From G020353115 sp964389685 (GTDB lineage: Bacteria; Bacteroidota; Bacteroidia; Bacteroidales; VadinHA17): 64,000 nucleotides of DNA. Made by a program: the position numbers and the translations under genes. The stretch's first letter is position 1. Each line of letters starts with the position of its first letter. The stretch covers positions 62,001 to 126,000 of the forward strand of contig CAYMFM010000003.1 of assembly GCA_964389685.1 (NCBI GenBank), given 5' to 3'. Of the stretch, positions 1-8,107 are shown piece after piece. The notes beneath the pieces were generated by a model. That model saw only the letters and a program-made list of their open reading frames with translations, was not told where the DNA came from and ran no database searches.

Positions 1-1050
1 ATACCTTCGGGCAATGACGCGGTTCTGATCATCGATCAGCACCACATTGGTACTTAACGATCCCACATCCAATCCAAGGTATACCTCTATTTTTTCTGAC
101 CCGGCAGGAATGGAATGAACCGTTTTGTCGTACGTTGCATCCGATTCCTGAAGCGGTTCATGTATATCACCTCGGGCATGAGCCGTGGTAAGGTAGTGCT
201 CCAGTGACTCCAGTCCCTTAAATCGGTTCTCCTTACTGTCTTCCTGGCTGAGAATGAAATAAAGCGCACCGATTGCCCCCATAGAGGCATGGTATTTGGG
301 TATGACAAGATCCGATTTTCCGGCTTTTAACAACTCCCTGAATGCCCTGACTACACCTGCATTTGCAGCAACACCTCCCTGAAAAATGACAGGAAACTCA
401 AATTGTTTTCCTTTCCCCAGGGCACTGATAAAATTCCTGGCAACTGCAAAACAGAGGCCTGCAACAATATCGTGTACCGGTGTGGCAATTTGTTGAAGGT
501 GTATCATATCACTCTTGGCAAAAACACTGCATCTGCCGGCAATCCTTGGAGGATTTTTTGACTTCAGCGCCATTTCCCCAAATTCCTTTTCAATGGCAAC
601 ACCAATTCGTTTTGCCTGCTGATCAAGGAAAGATCCCGTTCCGGCTGCACACAGATTATTGAGTGTAAAATCGGACAGGCGGCTGACGTTCTCCTTCTCA
701 TCTGCATGCATAAAGATCAGTTTTGAATCCTCACCCCCCATCTCAATAACCGTTTTAACGTGCGGGTATAAACGGGCTACTGAAGCCGATTGGGCAATGA
801 TCTCATTAACAAAATGCCCGCCAACCAGTTCAACAGCAAGTTCTCCTCCTGTACCGGTGAAAGCCAGGGTCTTTATGGATTCGGAAGGATGTTTTTTGAA
901 TATATCGCTGATCAGTTCTTTGAGTAAATGAAAAGGTTTTCCGTGACAGAAATGATAATGGTTTTCAAGGATGTTCATCTTTTCATCCATCAATACCGTA
1001 TTGATCGATATTGAACCGATATCCATTCCCAGATGTAGCTTTCTATCCAT
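1..1050 (-). CDS. 2-hydroxyacyl-CoA dehydratase activase (BadF/BadG/BcrA/BcrD ATPase), double-module type, 3' part cut by window edge
   Basis: I translated 350 residues from ATG at 1050; the frame stays open to base 1. Residues 8-15 are an ASKHA phosphate-1 motif (GMDIGSIS). GTGG follows near 66 and EMGGEDSK near 103-110. Two cysteines sit in conserved contexts, NNLCAAGTGSF (C134) and AGRCSVFAKSD (C174); in the activator family these positions hold the [4Fe-4S] cluster shared between two subunits. Near residue 328 a second ASKHA start appears (YLGLDVGSLSTN), so this is the long Bacteroidota form with two ATPase modules in tandem. Activases use ATP to push one electron into an oxygen-sensitive dehydratase, which implies anaerobic metabolism. 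No dehydratase subunit is visible in the window. The partner could be encoded in the missing downstream part. Confidence 0.85.
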   Translation of the reverse strand, partial: MDRKLHLGMDIGSISINTVLMDEKMNILENHYHFCHGKPFHLLKELISDIFKKHPSESIKTLAFTGTGGELAVELVGGHFVNEIIAQSASVARLYPHVKTVIEMGGEDSKLIFMHADEKENVSRLSDFTLNNLCAAGTGSFLDQQAKRIGVAIEKEFGEMALKSKNPPRIAGRCSVFAKSDMIHLQQIATPVHDIVAGLCFAVARNFISALGKGKQFEFPVIFQGGVAANAGVVRAFRELLKAGKSDLVIPKYHASMGAIGALYFILSQEDSKENRFKGLESLEHYLTTAHARGDIHEPLQESDATYDKTVHSIPAGSEKIEVYLGLDVGSLSTNVVLIDDQNRVIARRY

Positions 1051-1161
1051 GAACGAAATATTTGAAACAGGTGTATGTATAGATATAGATCGCTAAATAT
1101 ATATAAAAAATGTAAATTAAGAAGACAAAGTTACGAATTTGACGGGTTTGACCAAAGAAAC

Positions 1162-2949
1162 TTAATCGAGCTTCAGGACGGCCAGGAAGGCTTGCTGGGG
1201 TACTTCAACATTGCCCACCTGACGCATACGTTTTTTGCCTTTTTTCTGTTTTTCAAGCAATTTACGCTTCCGGGTAATATCCCCTCCGTAACATTTGGCC
1301 GTCACATCCTTCCGCAGGGCTTTAACGGTTTCCCTGGCAATGATTTTGGACCCGATAGCAGCCTGTATGGCGATGTCAAATTGTTGCCTTGGTATCAGTT
1401 CCTTCAGCCGCACGCACATTCTCCGGCCAAAATCATAAGCATTGTCTTTATGGATAAGGGTGGATAGTGCATCCACCATTTCACCGTTCAGCAACACATC
1501 GAGACGTACCAGGCTTGCCTTTTGGAAGCTGGATTGGTGGTAATCGAATGAAGCGTATCCTTTGGATATACTTTTCAGTTTATCGTAGAAATCAAAGACG
1601 ATTTCGGAAAGGGGCATTTCAAACGAGACCTCTACGCGATCGGAAGTAAGATAAACCTGGTTTTTAAGTGTTCCTCTCTTGTCGATGCAGAGTTTCATGA
1701 CCGAGCCGACAAATTCTGATTTGGAAATGATCTGCGCTGTTATATAGGGTTCCTCTATATAATCGATGACAGTGGGTTCAGGCAGACCGGAAGGGTTGTG
1801 TACTTCGATGACCTCACTTTTCCTGGTGTGTACCCTGTAGGATACATTCGGGACAGTGGTTATGACATTCATGTCAAATTCCCTGTCCAGTCTTTCCTGC
1901 ACAATTTCCATGTGCAGGAGCCCTAAAAAGCCACATCGAAAGCCAAAACCCAGGGCAGCAGAGGATTCAGGGGCGTAGGTCAGGGATGCATCATTGAGGT
2001 GCAGTTTTTCTATTGATGCACGTAGCTCTTCGTAATCATCTGCATCCACCGGATAGATCCCTGCAAAAACCATCGGTTTAACATCTTCAAATCCTTCAAT
2101 TGCTTTATCACAGGGATTCTCAACGTGTGTAATGGTGTCTCCAACTTTTACTTCGCTGGAGGTTTTAATCCCGGATATGATATAACCCACATCACCGGTC
2201 TTCATTATATTGCGCGGTTCCGTCTTTAGTTTCAGTACACCCACCTCATCGGCATGGTATTTTTTCCGGGTTGCCACAAACATCACATGATCACCGGTTT
2301 TTATCTCACCGTTCATCACCTTGAAATAGGCGTGAATACCCCGGAAGGAGTTAAATACCGAATCAAAGATTAATGCCTGTAACGGAGCATTCGGATCCCC
2401 TTTTGGCGGGGGGATTCGTAAAACGATCTCCTCCAGGATGCGGTCAACCCCATACCCGGTCTTCCCACTCGCTTCGATGATATCGTCCCGTTGACAGCCA
2501 ACCAGATCAACAATCTGATCTTTCACTTCCTCCGGCATGGCAGCCTCGAGATCCATCTTGTTCAGTACCGGAATAATTTTCAGGTCATGTTCAATGGCAA
2601 GGTAAAGGTTCGAAATGGTCTGAGCCTGGACCCCCTGGGTGGCATCGATGACCAGCAATGCCCCTTCACAAGCGGCAATCGACCGGGACACTTCATATGA
2701 GAAATCAACGTGACCCGGGGTATCGATCAGGTTCAGATAGTAGGTTGAACCCCCGTGCAGATACTGCATCTGAATGGCATGACTCTTAATGGTGATGCCT
2801 CTCTCCCTCTCCAGTTCCATGCTGTCAAGTACCTGGTCTTTGAAGTCCCGCTGTGAAAGAGTATTGGTTTTCAATAACATCCGGTCAGCCAGGGTACTTT
2901 TACCATGATCAATATGGGCAATGATGCAAAAATTTCGTATGTGATCCAT
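1162..2949 (-). CDS. lepA: Elongation factor 4 (back-translocating GTPase LepA)
   Basis: 595 residues, the normal length for LepA. The G domain opens with the P-loop AHIDHGKSTLADRM near residues 11-24, then the switch region ERERGITIKS, DTPGHVDF near 76 and NKMD near 130. EF-G-like beta-barrel and alpha/beta domains follow. The C-terminus carries the LepA-specific basic segment (GGDITRKRKLLEKQKKGKKRM). The protein binds ribosomes and can move stalled elongation complexes backwards. The ATG at 2949 gives the canonical N-terminus (MDHIRNFCIIAHIDHGK). It stands alone: 111 bases separate it from the activase gene, and 332 bases of repeat-bearing sequence lie upstream. Confidence 0.98.
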   Translation of the reverse strand: MDHIRNFCIIAHIDHGKSTLADRMLLKTNTLSQRDFKDQVLDSMELERERGITIKSHAIQMQYLHGGSTYYLNLIDTPGHVDFSYEVSRSIAACEGALLVIDATQGVQAQTISNLYLAIEHDLKIIPVLNKMDLEAAMPEEVKDQIVDLVGCQRDDIIEASGKTGYGVDRILEEIVLRIPPPKGDPNAPLQALIFDSVFNSFRGIHAYFKVMNGEIKTGDHVMFVATRKKYHADEVGVLKLKTEPRNIMKTGDVGYIISGIKTSSEVKVGDTITHVENPCDKAIEGFEDVKPMVFAGIYPVDADDYEELRASIEKLHLNDASLTYAPESSAALGFGFRCGFLGLLHMEIVQERLDREFDMNVITTVPNVSYRVHTRKSEVIEVHNPSGLPEPTVIDYIEEPYITAQIISKSEFVGSVMKLCIDKRGTLKNQVYLTSDRVEVSFEMPLSEIVFDFYDKLKSISKGYASFDYHQSSFQKASLVRLDVLLNGEMVDALSTLIHKDNAYDFGRRMCVRLKELIPRQQFDIAIQAAIGSKIIARETVKALRKDVTAKCYGGDITRKRKLLEKQKKGKKRMRQVGNVEVPQQAFLAVLKLD

Positions 2950-3047
2950 CCCGGTAAAACGTCAGTTCAAAACGAACTACAAAGATATTTATTTCAACCA
3001 ATTATTAAACTGGGGTTGAATATTAAAACTTTAAATGAAAAATTCAA

Positions 3048-3150
3048 CCCCTGCCTGCCAGCAGGCAGGGGTTCAGGGTTGTAATTTCCTTGCACATTTC
3101 AACCACCGGTTACCACCGGTGGCTAATCATTGTTCTACCCCTGCCGGGGT
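3048..3150. repeat. Cluster of three short palindromes between lepA and the DUF4412-like gene
   Basis: Three perfect hairpins lie in the 332-base gap 2950-3281. 3048-3071 has 11-bp arms (CCCCTGCCTGC / GCAGGCAGGGG) around CA. 3103-3122 has CCACCGGT / ACCGGTGG around TACC. 3137-3150 has ACCCC / GGGGT around TGCC. The first belongs to the CCTGCCTG palindrome family also found at 25438, 42254 and 54630. No open reading frame or promoter is recognised in the rest of the gap. Confidence 0.7.
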
Positions 3151-3281
3151 AAATTCAGATAGCTAAAAACTCATTTCGAAATAAGGACCTGGGATAAAAT
3201 CTGCCTTCAGATGGTTATTTGAAATTTTGTTACCGAAATTGTGAAGTATTACACTGCCGGTGAGGCAGGATCGCTCTCAAA

Positions 3282-4079
3282 TTACTCTTCGCCGTCCGTA
3301 GTAATGATTCCCAGCTCAGTGAGGGTAACGGGTTTGTAATTCGTGGGGGGAAGGAACACCGATTCACCGAGGGATTCCTGACGCATATCAACTACTTCAT
3401 TCACGGTTTGGTAGCCAGTTTTGTATTTTTTCGTCCGCAGAAGGTATGTGTTCTGTATCAAGCGGTTGTATTCAGTCGAGGTCTGGTACACCAGTTCGTT
3501 TTCAAAGCCCGTACTCAACTGGCCAAGCAGGCGCAGGTATTTTCTCTGATCCAGATCACGGGACACATCCAGCTTCTCGGGGATCCAAAGATCTTCCATG
3601 ATTACGCCATTTAAAAAAACCTGGGATTTAGCGGTTTCATACCCCAGAATCGTATCTTTTTCAGCCGTTTCACGGATAAAAATATCCAATGTGGAAGTGG
3701 TATCCGGATGTTCCATGATCCGCATCATGGTTTCAAACGTTTTCCTTGCTTCATCCTGTTTTTCTTCCGGTAGCTTCTTTACCTCAAGATCGATCATCAA
3801 TTCCAGTGTCTCCCTCACCTCTTTCCGGTAATCTTCCAGGGTTCCTTTCCAGTACATGTGAATCTGGGGTTTCAGGAACGTAATCATATTCTGGTTCAGG
3901 TCAAAAATCGTTGTAAGATCCGGGTCCACTATTTTGATCCTGTTTTCCTGAAAATAGACGAGGTGACTTCTTATTTCCTGGTTATCTGTATCATAATTTT
4001 CAATCGTGAGTATCCATCCGGAGTAAGCTTTTGTTATCAGGATGAAGGAAACAAGCACAATTCCCTGAATTCTTTTCAT
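3282..4079 (-). CDS. Exported protein of unknown function, DUF4412-like
   Basis: 265 residues. An N-terminal signal peptide (MKRIQGIVLVSFILITKAYS) is followed by a lipoprotein-carrier-like beta pattern (LTIENYDTDNQEIRSHLVYFQENRIKI) and then FDLNQNMITFL. This arrangement resembles DUF4412 proteins, which look like periplasmic LolA/outer-membrane-type folds. A charged helix around residues 80-125 interrupts the sheet. I infer a periplasmic or outer-membrane location from the signal peptide only. It is transcribed alone, divergently from the aminotransferase gene at 4224. The family assignment is by overall resemblance and is tentative. Confidence 0.6.
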   Translation of the reverse strand: MKRIQGIVLVSFILITKAYSGWILTIENYDTDNQEIRSHLVYFQENRIKIVDPDLTTIFDLNQNMITFLKPQIHMYWKGTLEDYRKEVRETLELMIDLEVKKLPEEKQDEARKTFETMMRIMEHPDTTSTLDIFIRETAEKDTILGYETAKSQVFLNGVIMEDLWIPEKLDVSRDLDQRKYLRLLGQLSTGFENELVYQTSTEYNRLIQNTYLLRTKKYKTGYQTVNEVVDMRQESLGESVFLPPTNYKPVTLTELGIITTDGEE

Positions 4080-4223
4080 GATTGATTTTTGTTGGGTTGG
4101 TCTATCAAAATTACCAATAATTCCTGAATTTTATTTTTTTTTAACCCGAAAGATGGTAATTTTATGTAGAGCCTGAAGTGCAATATCTACCTAAACTATA
4201 CCGATCATAAAATAGATTTCATC

Positions 4224-5513
4224 ATGAAAACGAACAGACGTCAGTTTTTAACCAGCTCATTTGTAGCAGCAGGAGCGGTGGCTGTCGGATCCTTTATGAA
4301 CACTGCTTTTGGAAAGAACTATTCCAGCCCCATGGGTGATGCGTTTTTAACACCACCGACAGATATCGAATCAGACGAGGATTTCTGGTTTTGGGTTCAG
4401 CAATCATTTACCGCATCTCCCAATATCATGAACCTGAATAACGGCGGAGTATGTCCCCAACCCAGGGTTGTCCAGGATGCATTCGAACACTACAACAGGG
4501 TAAGTAATGAGGGACCAGCCTATTACATGTGGCAGGTTGTGGGTGAAGGAAGAGAGGCAGTAAGGAAGGATCTGGCCCGTCTTGGCGGTTGCTCCCCGGA
4601 AGAGGTAGCCATACAGCGGAATACCACAGAAGCACTGGAAACGGTAATCTTCGGAATGAACCTGAAGAAAGGTGATGAAGTGGTATTGACCAAACAGGAT
4701 TACCCGAACATGATTAATGCCTGGAAACAGAGAGAAAAACGAGACGGAGTTGTCCTGAAATGGATCTATCTTCCTCAACCCGTGGAAGATGACGACCTGA
4801 TCGTGAAAACTTATGTGGATGCCTTTACCTCCAAAACCAAAGTGATAGAGATCATGCACATGATCAACTGGTCAGGCCAGATCCTTCCGGTTAAAAAAAT
4901 CGCAAAAGCCGCCCATGACCATGGGATTGATGTTCTGGTCGATGGAGCCCATACCTTCGCTCACCTGCCCTTTCAAATACCTGACCTGGATTGTGAATAC
5001 TTTGGCACTTCACTCCACAAATGGCTCTATGCTCCCTTCGGCACAGGCATGCTCTGGGTCAAAAAAGAGAAGATCAAAGAGATCTGGCCCTTTACTGCTC
5101 CCGGAGACCCGGAAAGTGATAATATCCGGAAATTTGAAGCCATGGGTACCCGCTCGTTCCCGGCAGAACTGGCCATCGGGAAAGCCATCGATTTTCACTA
5201 TATGATAGGCCAGGAGAGAAAAAAGGAGCGGCTGAACTTCCTGCGCAATTACTGGATGGAGCGGATACGGGATATCCCGAAAGTCAAATTTTTTACCTCC
5301 TTTGATCCGAAATATGCCTGCGGACTGGGGAATTTTGGGATCGAGGGAATGACACCGGGAGAATTACAAAAAGCCCTCTTTGACCGCTATAAGATATTCA
5401 CCGTGGCAATTAACTGGGAAAATATCGTTGGCGTGCGGGTTACACCGAATATCTATACCACAACCTCCGATCTGGATCAGTTCGTGCAAGCCGTGAGGGA
5501 AATTGCAGGGTAG
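4224..5513 (+). CDS. Tat-exported class V aminotransferase (PLP-dependent, isopenicillin-N-epimerase-like)
   Basis: 429 residues. The N-terminus has a twin-arginine motif (NRRQFLTSS) followed by a hydrophobic alanine-rich stretch and an AFGK cleavage region, so the protein should be folded with its cofactor before Tat export. The rest is a fold-type I PLP enzyme. Landmarks are QRNTTEALE (phosphate region near 130), DVLVDGAHTFAHLPF (PLP-pyridine aspartate and the following histidine) and GTSLHKWLYAPFGTG with the Schiff-base lysine near 265. Close relatives are annotated as isopenicillin-N epimerase-like or cysteine-desulfurase-like; the true substrate is unknown. It is the last gene before the cassette island, and an exported RidA lies on the other side of that island. 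Confidence 0.88.
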   Translation: MKTNRRQFLTSSFVAAGAVAVGSFMNTAFGKNYSSPMGDAFLTPPTDIESDEDFWFWVQQSFTASPNIMNLNNGGVCPQPRVVQDAFEHYNRVSNEGPAYYMWQVVGEGREAVRKDLARLGGCSPEEVAIQRNTTEALETVIFGMNLKKGDEVVLTKQDYPNMINAWKQREKRDGVVLKWIYLPQPVEDDDLIVKTYVDAFTSKTKVIEIMHMINWSGQILPVKKIAKAAHDHGIDVLVDGAHTFAHLPFQIPDLDCEYFGTSLHKWLYAPFGTGMLWVKKEKIKEIWPFTAPGDPESDNIRKFEAMGTRSFPAELAIGKAIDFHYMIGQERKKERLNFLRNYWMERIRDIPKVKFFTSFDPKYACGLGNFGIEGMTPGELQKALFDRYKIFTVAINWENIVGVRVTPNIYTTTSDLDQFVQAVREIAG

Positions 5514-5522
5514 GACAGAGAT

Positions 5523-5556
5523 AAAGGATGAAGGATGAAAGATGAAGGATGAAGGC
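5523..5556. repeat. Short tandem repeat of AAGGATG-type units
   Basis: Four to five imperfect 7-8 bp direct repeats (AAGGATGAAGGATGAAAGAT and onward) lie just after the aminotransferase stop. A half-copy of the GGCAGGCAGG palindrome follows. Nothing in the next 100 bases looks coding. Confidence 0.6.
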
Positions 5557-5662
5557 GGCAGGCAGGATTGACGGATCTCCGGGGTAAAAGTCCAAAAAAT
5601 TCAACGCCCTTGAATCAGGACTATCTATATGGAATATATACGCAATTGCCATTATCCACTCA

Positions 5663-5932
5663 TTCAGGCACATTCAGCTAAAGCTGAACTTTTGTCTGCG
5701 AAACTTCGTTTCACTGCATCCAAAAGAAATGTGCCTGAACGGAGCGCTAAACCAAATTGCTTTGTAACTTTATAGTAACAATCAGCTTTAGCTGGATATC
5801 GAATCAAAACGTGCCCGAACAACATGCTAAACGCAATTTGGTACCGCCCTTGCGGGCTTTACAGTCTGCTCGAGCAAGCTCGGCAGCCTTCGCCCTCAGT
5901 GCGGAACTTAGTTTAGCGCTCCGTTACCGCAC
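5663..5932. other. Large attC-like recombination element A (left boundary of cassette 1)
   Basis: A dense set of nested inverted repeats. A hairpin from 5663 to 5739 has perfect 12-bp arms (TTCAGGCACATT / AATGTGCCTGAA), with inner arms CTTTTG / CAAAAG and a side hairpin CAGCT-AAGCTG. Immediately after comes a 13-bp arm CGGAGCGCTAAAC (5740-5752), pairing perfectly with GTTTAGCGCTCCG (5911-5923). Inside that, CCAAATTGC (5752-5760) pairs with GCAATTTGG (5833-5841). The right end, GTTACCGCAC (5923-5932), behaves like an integron R' box; GTGCCTGAAC (5731-5740) is a 7/10 match to its complement and could be R''. The 14 bases after this element lead to the ATG of the nuclease gene. The attC reading is my inference; the pairing is seen directly. 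Confidence 0.55.
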
Positions 5933-5945
5933 ATATTAGTAAGAT

Positions 5946-7022
5946 ATGCCAATCATAATAAGTAAAAACGGAAAGAAAGCAAAGAAAATCACTGAATCTA
6001 ACTTTGTGAATGAGGAAGGCTTACAGAACTTTATTTATGAAAATCCTGATAGTGTTCCCCTTTATGAAATAGATGAAGATATTCGATTGCTGATTCTAGC
6101 AAGAGAGGTTCCTACTAGAAGTGGACCAATTGATGCTATTGGGATCGATGCCAACGGCGAAGTTTATATTATTGAAACTAAGCTATATAAAAACCCTAAC
6201 AAAAGATTGGTTGTTGCCCAGGTGCTTGATTATGGCGCCTCAATTTCTGAAAACATTGACAATGAGTTAGAATTCTTTCAAGCAATTAAGGAGAAAGTGA
6301 ATTCGCATTTTAAAATGTCAATAGCTGACAAATTAAATAGCTTTTATGAACTTTCAACTGAGGAGTCATCTGAAATAATTGAAATCTTTAGGGAAAACTT
6401 GGCAAATGGGAAATTACGTTTCGTTGTATTAATGGACCACCTTGAAAAACGACTTAAAGATCTGATTACATTTCTAAATCGCAATTGCAGATTTGACATC
6501 TATGGTGTTGAGTTAGAATTCTATAAATATGACGATTTTGAGATTACAATTCCAAAGCTATTTGGATCCGAAATCAAGAAAGAGGTTTCCAATAAATCAG
6601 GGTCCAGTAAAAGAAGGACATGGAATGAGGATAGTTTCTTTGAGGAACTTAGTAACAACCTTGACCAAAAAGAGGTAGAAACAATAAAAGACTTCTATAG
6701 ATTCTTTTTGAAACACTCTTACCAGATAAAATGGGGAACAGGTGCTTTGAAAGGTTCATTTAATCCGGTTTTTACTAAAATAGGCCCAAAATCATTAGTA
6801 ACAATTTTCACAGACGGGTCACTTCAATTGAATTATGCCTGGTTCATAGAAAATGAAAAACAACTGAAATTCAAGGAAAAATACCGAAAGCTTTTCTGTC
6901 GACTTTATGAACTACCTCCTGAAGATGATCATGCTAAATATCCAATCTATCCAATCACAAAATGGAGAAATAAAACAAAAGAAATCCAAGGATTGATTAT
7001 AGAACTAATGAAAGGTGAATGA
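5946..7022 (+). CDS. Predicted PD-(D/E)XK nuclease (NucS/DUF91-like), candidate defence gene in cassette 1
   Basis: 358 residues. The N-terminal half holds a restriction-endonuclease-like core: SGPIDAIGI with D63, then GEVYIIETK with E77-x-K79, then the helix QVLDYGA near 92-98. The sequence is rich in Lys, Asn and Ile and visibly more AT-rich than its neighbours, which suggests transfer. The C-terminal half (after about residue 220) has no motif I recognise; it could bind DNA or a partner. The gene is alone in a cassette bounded by the exactly complementary ends GTTACCGCAC (5923) and GTGCGGTAAC (7031). A role in defence is inferred from the fold and from the adjacent restriction-modification pair. 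Target and partner are unknown. Confidence 0.75.
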   Translation: MPIIISKNGKKAKKITESNFVNEEGLQNFIYENPDSVPLYEIDEDIRLLILAREVPTRSGPIDAIGIDANGEVYIIETKLYKNPNKRLVVAQVLDYGASISENIDNELEFFQAIKEKVNSHFKMSIADKLNSFYELSTEESSEIIEIFRENLANGKLRFVVLMDHLEKRLKDLITFLNRNCRFDIYGVELEFYKYDDFEITIPKLFGSEIKKEVSNKSGSSKRRTWNEDSFFEELSNNLDQKEVETIKDFYRFFLKHSYQIKWGTGALKGSFNPVFTKIGPKSLVTIFTDGSLQLNYAWFIENEKQLKFKEKYRKLFCRLYELPPEDDHAKYPIYPITKWRNKTKEIQGLIIELMKGE

Positions 7023-7030
7023 AATAATAC

Positions 7031-7165
7031 GTGCGGTAACACGCGCTCATAAATAATTGCCGAGACAGTAGTAAATTTAAGGTTTGTGGCTCGCTTAAAG
7101 GTCTGTGTATCTTGATAGGAAAGCACTCCGTAGTCGGCAACTATTCATAGCGCAACCGTTGGGGC
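7031..7165. other. attC-like recombination element B (between cassettes 1 and 2)
   Basis: The left box GTGCGGTAAC (7031-7040) is followed by arm 7043-7063, which contains ATAATTGCCGA. This pairs with 7134-7153 (TCGGCAACTAT and onward) over about 20 positions with two G-U-type mismatches and one bulge. The right box is GTTGGGGC (7158-7165). The loop of about 70 bases (7064-7133) has no open frame. The layout R''-L''-loop-L'-R' with an extra unpaired base in one arm is that of an integron attC site. GTGCGGTAAC is the exact complement of the start of cassette 1, and GTTGGGGC is the exact complement of the end of cassette 2 (8832). Confidence 0.6.
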
Positions 7166-7228
7166 AAATGTGGAAAACTTAAAACTGACTAACGGAGAAT
7201 TAAGAAAACAAAGCAGTATATTTGTAAC

Positions 7229-8107
7229 ATGGAGGTAAAAACGGACTTATATTTAGGTGACTGCAAAAAAGTACTTAAAAAACTACCTGACAACTGGGTA
7301 GATTTGATCTTCACGTCTCCGCCATACGCAGACCAAAGAAAAAATACATATGGAGGCATTCACCCTGACAAATACGTTGACTGGTTTTTGCCTATTTCCA
7401 AGCAACTTCTCCGAGTACTCAAGCCAACAGGCTCGTTTATTCTCAATATCAAGGAGCGAGTAGTTAGGGGTGAGCGTAGCACCTATGTAATGGAATTGAT
7501 CCTTGCAATGAGAGAGCAGGGCTGGCTATGGACTGAGGAATATATCTGGCATAAGAAGAATTGCTATCCAGGCAAATGGCCTAACCGTTTCAGAGATGCC
7601 TGGGAGCGTCTTTTGCATTTCAACAAGGAGAAGAAGTTTAATATGTATCAGGAGGAAGTAATGGTTCCAATGGGCGACTGGACAAAAACCAGACTTAAAA
7701 AACTAAGTGAGACAGACAAAACACGTGACGAATCTAAAGTTGGAAGCGGCTTTGGCAAAAACATATCAAAATGGCTCGACAGAGATATGGCATATCCTAC
7801 CAACGTACTTCATTTAGCGACTGAGTGTAATAATAAAAACCATAGTGCCGCATTTCCAGAAGGATTGCCCGAGTGGTTCATTAAATTATTTACAAAAGAG
7901 GGAGATACTGTTCTTGACCCATTTATGGGCTCAGGAACAACTAACCTTATTGCCAATAGAATGAAAAGAAACTCTATTGGAATTGAAATCGTCCCAGAAT
8001 ACTATGAAATGGTAAAAAGCGAAATCCAACCGGTAGAGCTTTACCTATTAGAACCTAAAAACAAATATGAAAAAGCTAAATCTGAAGGACATATCGCAGT
8101 ACGTTGA
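7229..8107 (+). CDS. Site-specific DNA methyltransferase (beta class, N4-cytosine or N6-adenine)
   Basis: 292 residues. The catalytic motif IV, DLIFTSPPY, is at residues 25-33. It precedes the AdoMet-binding motif I, VLDPFMGSGTT (about 229-238), giving the permuted beta-class order. SPPY (rather than NPPY or DPPY) is typical of N4-cytosine enzymes, but N6-adenine cannot be excluded. RMKRNSIGIEI after motif I completes the AdoMet site. The gene overlaps the restriction enzyme gene by 41 bases in another frame, so the two are translationally coupled. The cognate site must be protected before the partner enzyme is active. Codon use is AT-rich relative to flanking chromosomal genes. Confidence 0.93.
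   Translation: MEVKTDLYLGDCKKVLKKLPDNWVDLIFTSPPYADQRKNTYGGIHPDKYVDWFLPISKQLLRVLKPTGSFILNIKERVVRGERSTYVMELILAMREQGWLWTEEYIWHKKNCYPGKWPNRFRDAWERLLHFNKEKKFNMYQEEVMVPMGDWTKTRLKKLSETDKTRDESKVGSGFGKNISKWLDRDMAYPTNVLHLATECNNKNHSAAFPEGLPEWFIKLFTKEGDTVLDPFMGSGTTNLIANRMKRNSIGIEIVPEYYEMVKSEIQPVELYLLEPKNKYEKAKSEGHIAVR

Noticed and set aside
1075..1649. Plus-strand open frames across lepA
   Set aside because: Antisense shadows of a strongly conserved gene; no family features.
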